From the NCBI RefSeq assembly GCF_046097095.1, contig NZ_CP175698.1:2294001-2358000 (forward strand): a DNA stretch of 64,000 nt, written 5' to 3'. This document shows positions 17,655-26,949 of this stretch, one piece after another. The notes below the pieces were generated by a model. It saw only the letters and a program-made list of their open reading frames with translations, did not search any database and was not told the DNA's origin. How positions within the stretch are numbered: the first letter of the stretch is position 1; every line of letters begins with the position of its first letter. Position numbers and translations under genes: made by a program. This DNA comes from Natrinema sp046097095 (GTDB taxonomy: Archaea > Halobacteriota > Halobacteria > Halobacteriales > Natrialbaceae).

Positions 17655-19187
17655 ATGGCGACCGATCAAGCCGGCAGCGATGCCAGCGAGGCCGACACGT
17701 ACGAGGAGTTCGAACGGCGCGTCAAACGAATCTCGAACGTCGGTAACGCCGCCGGTATCCTCCAGTGGGATCAGGAGGTCGTGATGCCCGACGAGGGGAC
17801 GCCGGCCCGCGCACAGCAGCTCTCGACGCTGTCCTCGCTCAGCCACGAGCTGTTGACCGCCGACGAAACCGGCGGGTTGCTCGAGCAGTTAGAGGGCGAG
17901 GACCTCGCCGACGAGCGGGCCGCGGTCGTCCGCGAGCTTCGCCGGACGTACGACCGCGAGACGAGCGTGCCACAGGAACTGGTCGAGGAGATCTCCGCGA
18001 CGGCGTCGAACGCCCACCCGACGTGGAAACAGGCCCGCGAGGAGGACGACTTCGAGCAGTTCGCGCCGACCCTCGAGAAACTGGTCGACCTCAAACGGGA
18101 GTACGCGAATCACATCGATCCCGACGCCGATCCCTACGCGGTGCTGTTTGCCGACTACGAGCCGTACATCGACCTCGAGACGGCAGAACGCGTCTTAGAG
18201 CGCCTGCGCGAGGAGCTCGTTCCGCTGATCGAGGCGGTTCAGGACAGCGACGCGGAACTCGAGACCGAGGCGTTCGCGGGCGAGTTCGACGACGACGAGC
18301 AGGAGGCCCTCGCGCGCGATGTACTGGATTCGCTGGGCTACGACTGGGACCGCGGCCGGCTCGACACCGCGCCGCACCCGTTTTCCTCGGGGACGCAGTT
18401 CGACGCCCGCGTGACGACCCGGTTCGAGGAGGACGACCTGCTCGGCTCGATCACCTCGACGATCCACGAGTTCGGCCACGCCAACTACACGCTCGGCCTG
18501 CCCGACGAGGGCTACGGCACGCCGCTGGGCGAGGCTCGCGACCTCTCGGTCCACGAGTCACAGTCGCGGCTCTGGGAGAACCACGTCGGCCGCTCGCGTC
18601 CCTTCTGGGAGCACTTCCTCCCGATCGCCCGCGAACGCTTCCCCGAACTCGCAGACGTGAGCCCAGACGAAGCGTACGAGGCCGCCAATCAGGTCCACGA
18701 CGACAACCTCATCCGGGTCGAGGCGGACGAGCTCACCTACCACCTCCACATCGTGATCCGCTTCGAGATCGAGCGCGATCTGATCCGGGGCGACCTCGAG
18801 GTCTCGGAGGTGCCCGAGGTCTGGAACGACAAGTACGAGGAGTACCTCGGCGTGCGCCCGGAGACCGACGCCGAGGGCTGTCTGCAGGACATCCACTGGT
18901 CCCACGGTGACTTCGGGTACTTCTCGACGTACTCGCTGGGGTCGGTGCTGGCGGCGCAACTGTATGCGGCGGCGACAGCGGACCGCGGCCCGTTCGACGA
19001 GCAGCTCCGCGAGGGCGAGTTCGACGAGCTCAACGGCTGGCTCCGCGAGAACGTCCATCAGCACGGCAAGCGCTACGTCACGCCCGACCTGATCGAGCGA
19101 GCCACCGGCGAGGACCTGACCGCCGACTACTTCCTCGAGTACGTCACCGACAAGTACGGCGAGTTGTACGACCTCGAGGACTACTGA
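17655..19187 (+). CDS. M32 family carboxypeptidase (Taq type)
   Basis: This 510-residue cytosolic metallocarboxypeptidase removes C-terminal residues. The zinc motif TIHEFGHANY is near residue 272, preceded by the family HPFSSGTQFDARVTTRF block near 238 and followed by SVHESQSRLWENHVGRSRPF (third ligand Glu) and ELTYHLHIVIRFEIE near 355. Length and block order match M32 enzymes of about 500 residues. The start codon is ATG 17655, and the N-terminal repeat EADTYEEFERRVKRI is typical. It is a single gene. Confidence 0.94.
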   Translation: MATDQAGSDASEADTYEEFERRVKRISNVGNAAGILQWDQEVVMPDEGTPARAQQLSTLSSLSHELLTADETGGLLEQLEGEDLADERAAVVRELRRTYDRETSVPQELVEEISATASNAHPTWKQAREEDDFEQFAPTLEKLVDLKREYANHIDPDADPYAVLFADYEPYIDLETAERVLERLREELVPLIEAVQDSDAELETEAFAGEFDDDEQEALARDVLDSLGYDWDRGRLDTAPHPFSSGTQFDARVTTRFEEDDLLGSITSTIHEFGHANYTLGLPDEGYGTPLGEARDLSVHESQSRLWENHVGRSRPFWEHFLPIARERFPELADVSPDEAYEAANQVHDDNLIRVEADELTYHLHIVIRFEIERDLIRGDLEVSEVPEVWNDKYEEYLGVRPETDAEGCLQDIHWSHGDFGYFSTYSLGSVLAAQLYAAATADRGPFDEQLREGEFDELNGWLRENVHQHGKRYVTPDLIERATGEDLTADYFLEYVTDKYGELYDLEDY

Positions 19188-19240
19188 CGCGCTATCGGAT
19201 TCGCTCGCGCGATTCGCTCTCTCACCGGCTGCAACCCGCT

Positions 19241-19248
19241 ATTTTAGG
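19241..19248 (+). promoter_or_regulatory. TATA-like box for the SDR gene
   Basis: ATTTTAGG lies 26-33 bp upstream of the ATG at 19274, which indicates a leaderless transcript. Confidence 0.45.
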
Positions 19249-19273
19249 TCGCTGCCCGTCGAGGCGTCGGACG

Positions 19274-20017
19274 ATGGCTGAGACACTCGAGCAGGGAACG
19301 GCGATCGTCACGGGTGCAAGTTCCGGTATCGGCGCGGCGACCTGCCACGAACTCGCGGCCGCGGGCGCGAACGTCGTCCTCGCGGCCCGCAGCGAAGACC
19401 GGTTGACCGAGATCGCGGACGATCTCGAGACGACCCACGACGCCGAGACGCTGGTCGTGCCGACGAATATCCGCGACGAAGACGAGGTCGACGCGCTCCT
19501 CGAGGCGACGGTCGAGGCGTTCGGCGGGATCGACGTGCTGGTGAACAACGCGGGACTGGCTCGCGGGGGCGAGGTCGAGTCGCTGTCGACCGACGACTAC
19601 GAGACGATGCAAGAGACCAACGTCGACGGCGTCTTCTACGCGACGCGGGCGGCGCTGCCCCACGTCCGCGAGCGCGACGGCCACCTGATCTTCGTCGCCA
19701 GCTTCGCCGGCCGGCACCCGCGGCCGTCTAACCCCGTCTACGCTGCCACGAAGTGGTGGGTCCGGGGTTTCGCCAAGAGCCTCGCGGCGCAAGTCGGCGC
19801 TGACGATGTCGGCATCACGATCGTCAACCCCGCCGAGGTCCGCTCGGAGTTCGGGGCGACCTACGGCGAGTCCTTCGCCGAGCGGTTCGACGAAGGGTCG
19901 GTCACCGAACCCGAGGAGGTCGCCGAAGCGATCCGCTTCGCTGCAAGCCGCGGCGGCTCGAGCATCAGCGAACTCGACATCAACCGCCGAGACAAGTTCG
20001 CAGACACGTTCCACTGA
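19274..20017 (+). CDS. Short-chain dehydrogenase/reductase (classical SDR)
   Basis: This 247-residue NAD(P)-dependent oxidoreductase has TGASSGIGAATCHEL (cofactor loop) near residue 12, NNAGLARGGE near 90, the catalytic serine in FVASFAG near 139 and YAATKWW (Tyr and Lys) near 153. AARSEDR after the second strand has a basic residue that suggests NADP(H) preference. The substrate is unknown, and YdfG-like serine or 3-hydroxy acid dehydrogenases are the closest architecture. It is monocistronic. Confidence 0.9.
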   Translation: MAETLEQGTAIVTGASSGIGAATCHELAAAGANVVLAARSEDRLTEIADDLETTHDAETLVVPTNIRDEDEVDALLEATVEAFGGIDVLVNNAGLARGGEVESLSTDDYETMQETNVDGVFYATRAALPHVRERDGHLIFVASFAGRHPRPSNPVYAATKWWVRGFAKSLAAQVGADDVGITIVNPAEVRSEFGATYGESFAERFDEGSVTEPEEVAEAIRFAASRGGSSISELDINRRDKFADTFH

Positions 20018-20113
20018 CGGCGGCGACGCGGCGATCGGCTCGACCGCGATCGTATAAAACGAGGCTGTGAATGCCGGGTGCGGACTCACCCGTTCCCGGT
20101 CCCTCCCACGGGT

Positions 20114-20635
20114 ATGCGAGTTTCCATTCCGCGTGTCCCCGGCGTTTACTTCGACACCGACGGCGAATCGACGGCGAAGACGATCGTGCTGAGCGCTGCC
20201 GGCCGACGAGCGCCGAAACCGCAGGGCTACGCCCTCCAGGCCCTCCCATATCTTTGGTCGTTCGACGTCGACCTCCGTGAGGTACCGACCGATCATCCGA
20301 TCCAGTACCTCCACCCCGAGGGCGCACGGAGTTTGGGTGATCTCTCACCCCGACGGGGGGTCCGCGAGGCCGGCACCGAACTCGAGTCTGTCCTGCGATT
20401 CGTCTGGTCGGTCAATCAGGAAGTCGAGTCGGCGACCGGCCGACTGCTTGGCATGGGCAACGGCGAGGACGGCGTTACCATCGAGGTCCAAGACGGGGCC
20501 ATCAGCGCCGACGGCTCGGAGCTCGAGACCGACGCCTTCGACCTCGACGATTCCGATATCGGCGAGTCGGGAACCGACGAATTCGACGTTCACGAGCCAG
20601 ATCCTGACCGGTTCGACCCCGACGACGAACGGTAG
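20114..20635 (+). CDS. Conserved haloarchaeal protein of unknown function
   Basis: This 173-residue protein starts at MRVSIPRVPG. Residues 1-105 look folded (KPQGYALQALPYLWSFDVDL and ELESVLRFVWSVNQEVESAT). The last 50 or so are an acidic, low-complexity tail of D, E and S typical of haloarchaea. No signal peptide or membrane segment is present. No family was recognised. It lies 96 bp after the SDR gene in the same orientation and converges on the glycosidase gene. Confidence 0.6.
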   Translation: MRVSIPRVPGVYFDTDGESTAKTIVLSAAGRRAPKPQGYALQALPYLWSFDVDLREVPTDHPIQYLHPEGARSLGDLSPRRGVREAGTELESVLRFVWSVNQEVESATGRLLGMGNGEDGVTIEVQDGAISADGSELETDAFDLDDSDIGESGTDEFDVHEPDPDRFDPDDER

Positions 20636-20890
20636 GTCGCCAGCGGTGTCTCCTCGAAGTGGACCGGGGGTCGGTTCGTTCGTTCTCGTCGCTGGTCGTC
20701 CGATCTCGAGCGAGCGATTGGGTCCGTGAGCGAAACGCTGCTTTCTCGAGTGGAGACGCTGGTCCCATCGGAGCTCAGGTAGAGACTCCCTTTCGGTATC
20801 GCAGGCCTCGCCCCGACGGCGAGAATGGGGGACCGACGAGTCGGAACTGCCGTCAACACGCCCGGTCGGCAGGGAGCCGCCGTTACACTG

Positions 20891-22405
20891 TCACACTGGG
20901 TCGAACAGCCACCGCTGGTTCGAGCCACCGTGCCACGCCCACTGGACCACGTCGGCCCCGGCCGCCGTGCTCGCGTCGCTGACCTCGGCGACCTTGCCGC
21001 TGTTGGCGTTCTCGATGCGGTAGGTTCCGTTGCCGTTGTCGACGATGCGCCAGTCCTGGGTCGCGTGGCCGGTGTCGGCGTACTGCTGGACGCTCGCACC
21101 GCCGCTCGTATCGCCACCGGCTACTTCCATGAGTTTCCCGCTGTGGACGTTTCGGAGGTGGACCGTACCGCCGCCGTTCGTCTCGATCACGTCCCACTGC
21201 TGGCAGGGGTGTCCGGTATCGCTGTATTGGCGGACGGTATCGCCGTCGCTCGTCCCGGCCGTGGCGACCTCAAGGAGCATGCCGCTGTTGACGTTCGTGA
21301 TCGTATAGGTCCCCTCGGTGATGCCGGTGGTGTTGGTGGAGTTGCCGCAGTCGTAGCTGCCAGTGCCGGGCATCGGGCTCTGCGTGCTCGGCGTCCCGTC
21401 GCAGGCGACGACCGGCCAGTCGTTTTCCCATTGGATCCGATCGATCATCATCGTGCGGGTTTCCTGGTCGGTCGTGGCCTCGACGTGGTAGAGCATCCAC
21501 CAGTCGCCGGCGTCGTCCCGAATCGCGGTGTTGTGGCCGGGTCCGGTGAACTCGTCCGTTCCGTGGAGGACCGACACGCCGCTGCGGTGCTCGTTCAGGT
21601 CGCGCAGATCGGTCCCGTTCTGGTTGTAGTAGGGGCCGACAAACGACTCGGAGCGGCCGACCTCGACCTCGTAGGTGCTGTCGTAGCCCTCACAGCAGTG
21701 GCCGGTCGAGTAGAACAGGTAGTAGTAGCCGTTCTCGCGGACGATCATTCCGCCTTCGCGGCTGTCACCGGCGAGGTGGAACGTCGTACCCGGGACGTAC
21801 TCCATGCCGTCGCTCGTGAGTTCGACGCCGTAGATTCCGTACCAGCTCCCCCATACGAGGTACGGCGTGCCGTCGACGACGCGAAACTCCGAATCGATGC
21901 AGTTGGTCATGCCGAGGTCTGCGGCCCTGAATACCGGCCCCTGATCCTCGAACGGCCCGTCCGGTGAGTCCGCCGTCGCGACGCCGATTCCGGGGTTGTT
22001 GGAACTTCCCCACGTCGAGTAGGAGTAGTAGAGGTAGTACTGGCCGTTGTAGTAGTTGATATCGGGAGCCCACACGCCGGCGTCGGCGTTGTCGCGCCAG
22101 TCGGGATAGCTGTCGAGCGCCGAACCAATGTAGGTCCAGTTCACCAGGTCGTCCGAGGTCGCTATCGGGACGATGTCGTTTGGCGTCTCGGTCCCGTACG
22201 CGTAATAGGTGCCGTCATCGGCCTGGATGGCGCTTACGTCACCGAACCCGATCGGACCGACCGGATTGTGATAGTGAGTTGAACTGGCATCGGCGGCTGC
22301 GGACCCGCTCGTCGCAACTGCACCTGCAGTCGCGAGCGTACCGGCCCCGATTGCTTTTAGGACGCTTCGTCGTTCCACTTCTGCGTGACCATTACCATTG
22401 GACAT
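20891..22405 (-). CDS. Secreted GH43-like glycoside hydrolase with C-terminal RICIN lectin domain
   Basis: This 504-residue exported enzyme is probably active on arabinan or xylan side chains. It starts with a Tat signal (ERRSVLKAIGAG, then an alanine-rich core). The five-bladed propeller covers about residues 43-350: HNPVGPIGFGDVSA with the candidate base Asp, GVWAPDINYYNGQYYLYYS, NCIDSEFRVVDGTPYLVWGS and EGGMIVRENGYYYLFYS with the candidate acid Glu. The second half (about 370-504) is a ricin-type beta-trefoil with three repeats, each ending in a QxW-type motif (CQQWDVI, TQDWRIV, NQRWLFD). Enzyme specificity is not resolved. Bacterial origin is likely for this architecture. Confidence 0.85.
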   Translation of the reverse strand: MSNGNGHAEVERRSVLKAIGAGTLATAGAVATSGSAAADASSTHYHNPVGPIGFGDVSAIQADDGTYYAYGTETPNDIVPIATSDDLVNWTYIGSALDSYPDWRDNADAGVWAPDINYYNGQYYLYYSYSTWGSSNNPGIGVATADSPDGPFEDQGPVFRAADLGMTNCIDSEFRVVDGTPYLVWGSWYGIYGVELTSDGMEYVPGTTFHLAGDSREGGMIVRENGYYYLFYSTGHCCEGYDSTYEVEVGRSESFVGPYYNQNGTDLRDLNEHRSGVSVLHGTDEFTGPGHNTAIRDDAGDWWMLYHVEATTDQETRTMMIDRIQWENDWPVVACDGTPSTQSPMPGTGSYDCGNSTNTTGITEGTYTITNVNSGMLLEVATAGTSDGDTVRQYSDTGHPCQQWDVIETNGGGTVHLRNVHSGKLMEVAGGDTSGGASVQQYADTGHATQDWRIVDNGNGTYRIENANSGKVAEVSDASTAAGADVVQWAWHGGSNQRWLFDPV

Positions 22406-22625
22406 GCTCGGGAATACAACACCTTCTCCACTATTTTAATTATAGTTGTATTAAGGCAAACAAACGATATCGGGTTCCGCGATCTCGTCCGGATTGCTCC
22501 GTTTATCACCTCGATCAAGGGCAGTGCAACTACTCACCGATCGCTATCCCGAGCGACGGCGGCGGCGTCCGTCGCCACAGCGAACGGTATAACACGCTGG
22601 CCGCGCTGGATCGACTCGAGTGCCG

Positions 22626-23471
22626 ATGTCACTGCGCGCGTTTCGGATCGCCTACGACGGGACGAATTACTACGGCTTCCAGCGCCAGCCCGACGTTTCC
22701 ACCGTCGAGGACGCGATCTTCGACGCCCTACGCGCGCTCGAGGTTCTTAACCCAAGCGCCGACAAACCGGACGGCTACGCCGCGGCCGGCCGGACCGACG
22801 CGGGCGTCTCCGCGCTCGCCCAGACGATCGCGCTCGAGGCCCCCGACTGGCTCGAGCCCCGCGCGCTCAACGCCGAACTCCCCGCCGACGTTCGGGCGTG
22901 GGCGGCCGCCGACGCGCCCGCGGAGTTCCACGCGACCCACCACGCGAGCCGCCGCACCTACACCTATCACCTCTATGCCCCGACGGAAGCGCCGCTCGAC
23001 TCCGAACCCGCCGATTCTGTCGTCGACGACGATCGGTTTCGTGCCGCCTGCGAAGCGCTTTCTGGCACTCACGATTTCCACAATCTGACGCCGGACGACC
23101 GCAATACCGAGCGCTCGCCGTCGATCGCCGTCCGCCGGGACGACGACTACCTCGTTCTCACCGTCAGCGCCGGCGGCTTCGCCCGCGAACTCGTACGCCG
23201 GCTGGTGTCACTCGCTCGCGACGTGGGAACCGGCGACGCGCCCCTCGAGAAGGTCGATCGCGCCCTCGCGCCCGAACCGCTCCCCGGTCACGAGGGGATC
23301 GCGCCCGCTCCACCGGAGCCGCTGGTGTTGACCGACGTGCAGTATCCGGCCCTCGCGTTCGAGATCGACGAGGAGGCGGCCGCCAGCGCTCGAGCCGTCT
23401 TCGAACGCCGGCGGATCGACCAACGAACGGGCGCGCGGGTGGCCGAGCAGGTTGCGGACGGACTGCGGTGA
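22626..23471 (+). CDS. truA: tRNA pseudouridine(38-40) synthase
   Basis: This 281-residue enzyme converts uridine to pseudouridine in the anticodon stem-loop. The catalytic aspartate is in AAAGRTDAGVSA near residue 57. The N-terminal FRIAYDGTNYYGFQRQP and ASRRTYTYHLYAP near 115 are conserved TruA blocks. SGTHDFHNLTPDD near 147 and SAGGFARELVRRLVS near 180 complete the fold. The ATG at 22626 is chosen over a GTG two codons earlier. It is a single gene preceded by an AT-rich promoter region. Confidence 0.94.
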   Translation: MSLRAFRIAYDGTNYYGFQRQPDVSTVEDAIFDALRALEVLNPSADKPDGYAAAGRTDAGVSALAQTIALEAPDWLEPRALNAELPADVRAWAAADAPAEFHATHHASRRTYTYHLYAPTEAPLDSEPADSVVDDDRFRAACEALSGTHDFHNLTPDDRNTERSPSIAVRRDDDYLVLTVSAGGFARELVRRLVSLARDVGTGDAPLEKVDRALAPEPLPGHEGIAPAPPEPLVLTDVQYPALAFEIDEEAAASARAVFERRRIDQRTGARVAEQVADGLR

Positions 23472-23591
23472 TTCCCGCGTAAAATCCGATGGTCGTTGTC
23501 GCCTGTGCGATGTCATCACAATACTTGGACGGAGGTATAAAAGTAGCCTCACGCATGCGGCAGAATCCGTACGCGCCATCGATTCGTAGGA

Positions 23592-24725
23592 ATGCTCGTC
23601 ATGGCACGAGGGACACGCAGATTCGATCGGCTGTCAGAGTGGCCGGCGATTCGTGATAGCGGCGTCGAACGCGTTCGAAACGCCGGTATCGCGGGCGCGG
23701 GCGGTGCCGGGTTCCCGTCCTATGCGAAGTGGGAGCAGGTGGCTTCGACGGATCATCTGCTGGTGAACCACCAGGAGAGCGAGCCGAACTTCTTCGTCGA
23801 CAAGTGGCTGGGGATGTCGCGTGCGGCCGAGTTCGCGGCGCTCTTCGATGCCTTGCTCGAGGACACGTTCGAAACCGTGGTGGTCAGCGCCAAGTGGACG
23901 GATCGGGACGAATACATGACCGAACTGGAGGCCGAGACCGGCGGGACGGTGGTTTCGCCGGACGACCTGCCGCTCGATGCCGACGCCGCGTCCGGCGTCG
24001 TGTTCGCGTACACCGACGCCCGCTACCAGTATGGAATGGAGAGCGTCCTCCTCAACGTCGTCGCCGATACCGTGGTCGGCAACGACCTTCCGACCGACCA
24101 CGGCTGGCTCGTTCAAAACACCGAAACGATGGCCAACATCCATCGCGCGTTGACCGACGAAACGCCGGTCACGCACACGTACGTCCACGTCGACGGGGCC
24201 GTCCCGCGGCATCGGTTTCTCGAGGTTCCGATCGGAACGCCCGCGAGCGCGCTCCTGTCGGCCGCGGGCCGCCCGCCGGACGCGCTTCCGTCGGACGCGG
24301 TGCTCGCGTCCGGCGGCCCTGGCTGGTGTTTCGAGATCGAGACGCCGCCGGAGGAGTTCGCGGTCGACAAGTCGACGAACGGGCTGTTGGTACTGGACGA
24401 ATCGACCGTCGAGGAACACGCGCTCGGCGGCGGCCGGATCGACGTGCTCGAGTCGACTGACTGGACGGCCGGACCGATGGAGACCGAACCGACGGCGACG
24501 CTCGAGCCGGACATCGTTCGCATCCCGCTCATCACGAACCCGGATTTCGAAGGAACAGTCAGTCCCGCCGTTCCCGCCGTCGAACCCGGCGATCGCGTCG
24601 AGACCGGGACGGTCGTCGCGACACCGCCGCCGAACGGGATCGGCATTCCGCATCATGCCTCGGTCGACGGCGAGGTGATCGCCATCACCGAGACGCACGT
24701 CGAGATCGCCGCCGATACCGCTTGA
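23592..24725 (+). CDS. RnfC/NuoF-like (complex I 51-kDa fold) protein without iron-sulfur motifs
   Basis: This 377-residue protein has an N-terminal complex-I-51K-type flavin fold (GIAGAGGAGFPSYAKWEQV near 33, LLVNHQESEPNFFVDKWL near 55 and ARYQYGMESVLLN near 142), an SLBB-like region (TYVHVDGAVPRHRFLEVPIG near 196) and a C-terminal barrel-sandwich hybrid (VEPGDRVETGTVVATPP near 332). The glycine-rich and N-x5-E-like segments suggest FMN or NADH binding. Only one cysteine is present, so the CxxCxxC ferredoxin clusters of RnfC and PduS are missing. There is no Rnf, Nuo or Pdu neighbour. A TATAAAA box near 23537 precedes it. Confidence 0.75.
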   Translation: MLVMARGTRRFDRLSEWPAIRDSGVERVRNAGIAGAGGAGFPSYAKWEQVASTDHLLVNHQESEPNFFVDKWLGMSRAAEFAALFDALLEDTFETVVVSAKWTDRDEYMTELEAETGGTVVSPDDLPLDADAASGVVFAYTDARYQYGMESVLLNVVADTVVGNDLPTDHGWLVQNTETMANIHRALTDETPVTHTYVHVDGAVPRHRFLEVPIGTPASALLSAAGRPPDALPSDAVLASGGPGWCFEIETPPEEFAVDKSTNGLLVLDESTVEEHALGGGRIDVLESTDWTAGPMETEPTATLEPDIVRIPLITNPDFEGTVSPAVPAVEPGDRVETGTVVATPPPNGIGIPHHASVDGEVIAITETHVEIAADTA

Positions 24726-25155
24726 AACGACCACCGGCGACTAGCTCGTCTCAGCCCGACAGCCGTCGGTTTTCGGACCGAGACGCGAATCCAAAGCGAC
24801 GGTCGCGTCCGCTCGAGTCGTCGCGTCGGCGCGAACGTCCCTCGAGCGCGCGGCCGTGTGCGAGTCAGGCGGGCTGTTGTATCTGGGCACCGGCATCCCC
24901 CGGAAGCCGGGTCCCGAGGACGCCGGAACTACGTCCAGTGGGCCGTCTCAGTCGTCGCCGGATTCGACGGGCGCGGACTCGGCAGCGGCGTCCGACTCGA
25001 CAGCGGGAGCGTCGAACAACGGGCTCTCCGCGCCGGAACGAGCGTGTCGAGAGCCAGTACCGAGAGCGCCGCCTTCGGTCGTCCGGCCACGGAGCCGTCC
25101 GCGGCGCGTGAAGGGGTCCGACACGCTTTACCCCCGCCGCTCCGAAGCCGTCCGT
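24726..25155. other. 430-bp intergenic region holding structured element copy A
   Basis: The region between the RnfC-like gene and pepF contains a conserved hairpin element at 24871-24950 (listed separately). A 58-codon minus-strand frame beginning with GTG at 25124 ends in a TGA overlapping the element edge. It is acidic at its C-terminus but has no recognisable family, so it is not called. No other gene is supported. Confidence 0.5.
24871..24950 (+). repeat. Structured 80-bp element, copy A
   Basis: This stretch is about three quarters identical to 31247-31326, with two compensating single-base indels. On the plus strand it can form an outer helix (GGGCTGTTG with CAGTGGGCC, partly wobble), an inner helix CTGGG/TCCAG, a middle helix CCGGCaTCC/GGAcGCCGG and an apical CCCGG-AAG-CCGGG hairpin. 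Differences from copy B mostly keep base pairing. It could be an RNA gene, a leader for pepF downstream, or a dispersed palindromic repeat. No continuous shared protein frame explains the conservation because of the indels. Confidence 0.6.
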
Positions 25156-26949
25156 ATGAGTTCCGTTCCCGACCGCTCCGAGGTCGACGAGGAGTACACC
25201 TGGGACCTCGAGAGCGTCTACGCGACCGACGACAACTGGGAGGCCGCCTACGAAGCCGTCGCCGAACGCGTCGCGGACCTCGAGACCTACGAGGGACAGG
25301 TCGCCGACGACGCCGAAACCCTCCTCGAGACCCTCGAGCTACGCGACGAGATCATGCGCGAGGTATCGACGGTCGCGGCCTACGCCCGTATGCGCCGCGA
25401 CGAGGACACGACGAACCAGCAGTATCAGGCGCTGACCGCCCGCGCCCAGTCGCTCGCCGCCGACGCCCAGTCCGCCGCCTCCTTCATCGATCCCGAGATT
25501 CAGGAACTAACCCGCGAGGAGTTCGAGTCGATGGTCGAGTCCGAACCCGCCCTCGAGACCTACGACCACTACGTCGACGACGTCCTCCGAATGAAACCCC
25601 ACACGCGCTCGGCCGAGGTCGAGGCGCTGCTGGCGGACCTAAGCGAGGTGACCGGTGCGACGGGTGAGGTCTACAACATGCTCTCGAACGCCGACATGGA
25701 CTTCCCGACCGTCGAAGAGCCGGAGGGCGAGGCGATCGAGATTACCCAGAGCAACTTCACCAACCTTCTCAAACGGCCCGACCGCGACTTCCGCCAGCGC
25801 GTCTACGAGGGCTATTTCGACGAGTGGGAGTCGGTCCGGAACACGGTCGCCTCGGCCTACAAGAACAGCGTCAAAGCCGACGTCAAGACCGCTCGAGCGC
25901 GCAATTACGACACCGCGCGCGAGGCCGCCCTCGACGGCCCGAACGTCCCCGTCGAGGTCTACGACACGCTCGTCGACACCGTCCACGACAACGTCGACAA
26001 GCTTCACCGCCACGCCGAACTCAAACAGCGGGCGTTAGGCGTCGACGAACTGCAGATGTGGGACCTCTACATGCCCCTGACCGGCGACGAGGGGCCGGAC
26101 CTCGAGTACGACCAGGCCACCGAGTACGTCGTCGACGCGCTCGCGCCGTTAGGCGAGGCGTACCAGTCCCGCGTCGCCGAGGGCCTCGATTCCCAGTGGG
26201 TCGACGTCTACGAAAACGAGGGGAAACAGTCCGGCGCGTATTCGGGCGGCACCTACGACACCCAGCCCTTTATCCTGCTGAATTACCAGCACGATATCTC
26301 CTCGATGTACACGCTGGCCCACGAACTCGGTCACTCGATGCACTCCGAACTCACGAAGGACGAACAGCCCTTCATCTACTCGAATTACGAAATTTTCGTC
26401 GCCGAGGTCGCCAGCACGGTCAACGAGGCCCTGCTCACGAACCACCTTCTCGAGACCGTCGAGGATCCCGACTTCCGGAAACACGTCCTCAACGAATTCC
26501 TCGAGCGCGTCCGCTCGACGCTGTACCGACAGACCCTCTTCGCGGAGTTCGAACACGAGACCCACCGGCTTGAGGAGGACGGCGACCCCCTGACCGCCGA
26601 CCGACTCGACGAGGTCTACCGCGGGCTCAAAGACGACTACTACGAGCCAGCCGCGATCGACGACCGCATCGCCCGCGAATGGATGCGCATCCCCCACTTC
26701 TACCGGGCCTTCTACGTCTATCAGTACGCGACCGGCATCTCCGCGGCGCTGGCCATCGTCGACGACGTGTTAGAGCGCGGCCAGCCCGCCGCCGAGGACT
26801 ACCGCTCGTTCCTCCGCCGGGGCTCTCGCGAGTACCCGCTCGAGCTCTTGCGGATCGCCGGCGTCGACATGAGCTCCGCCGAGCCGATCGAGCGCGCACT
26901 CGACACCTACGGCCAGCGTCTCGAGGAGATGGAAGCGTTGATCGATTGA
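25156..26949 (+). CDS. pepF: Oligoendopeptidase F (M3B)
   Basis: This 597-residue cytosolic zinc endopeptidase degrades oligopeptides. The zinc motif ALAHELGHSMHSEL is near residue 385, with the downstream ligand in IFVAEVASTVNEALL near 413 and the substrate-binding HFYRAFYVYQYATGISAA block near 512. The N-terminal WDLESVYATDDNWEAAYEAV is typical of PepF. The ATG at 25156 is chosen, and a longer frame from 24856 runs through the structured element and is rejected. The intergenic stretch upstream is long (430 bp), so a leader or independent regulation is possible. Confidence 0.95.
   Translation: MSSVPDRSEVDEEYTWDLESVYATDDNWEAAYEAVAERVADLETYEGQVADDAETLLETLELRDEIMREVSTVAAYARMRRDEDTTNQQYQALTARAQSLAADAQSAASFIDPEIQELTREEFESMVESEPALETYDHYVDDVLRMKPHTRSAEVEALLADLSEVTGATGEVYNMLSNADMDFPTVEEPEGEAIEITQSNFTNLLKRPDRDFRQRVYEGYFDEWESVRNTVASAYKNSVKADVKTARARNYDTAREAALDGPNVPVEVYDTLVDTVHDNVDKLHRHAELKQRALGVDELQMWDLYMPLTGDEGPDLEYDQATEYVVDALAPLGEAYQSRVAEGLDSQWVDVYENEGKQSGAYSGGTYDTQPFILLNYQHDISSMYTLAHELGHSMHSELTKDEQPFIYSNYEIFVAEVASTVNEALLTNHLLETVEDPDFRKHVLNEFLERVRSTLYRQTLFAEFEHETHRLEEDGDPLTADRLDEVYRGLKDDYYEPAAIDDRIAREWMRIPHFYRAFYVYQYATGISAALAIVDDVLERGQPAAEDYRSFLRRGSREYPLELLRIAGVDMSSAEPIERALDTYGQRLEEMEALID

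Noticed and set aside
19244..20314. 356-codon minus-strand frame
   Set aside because: Overlaps the SDR gene, whose cofactor and catalytic motifs are on the plus strand.
20825..21967. Long plus-strand frame of 380 codons over the glycosidase gene
   Set aside because: It is a high-GC antisense shadow of the GH43-RICIN gene, which has a signal peptide, domains and repeats in the other strand.
24948..25124. 58-codon GTG-initiated minus-strand frame ending at the edge of structured element A
   Set aside because: Acidic tail looks haloarchaeal, but the N-terminal part is arginine-rich and no family or promoter supports it.
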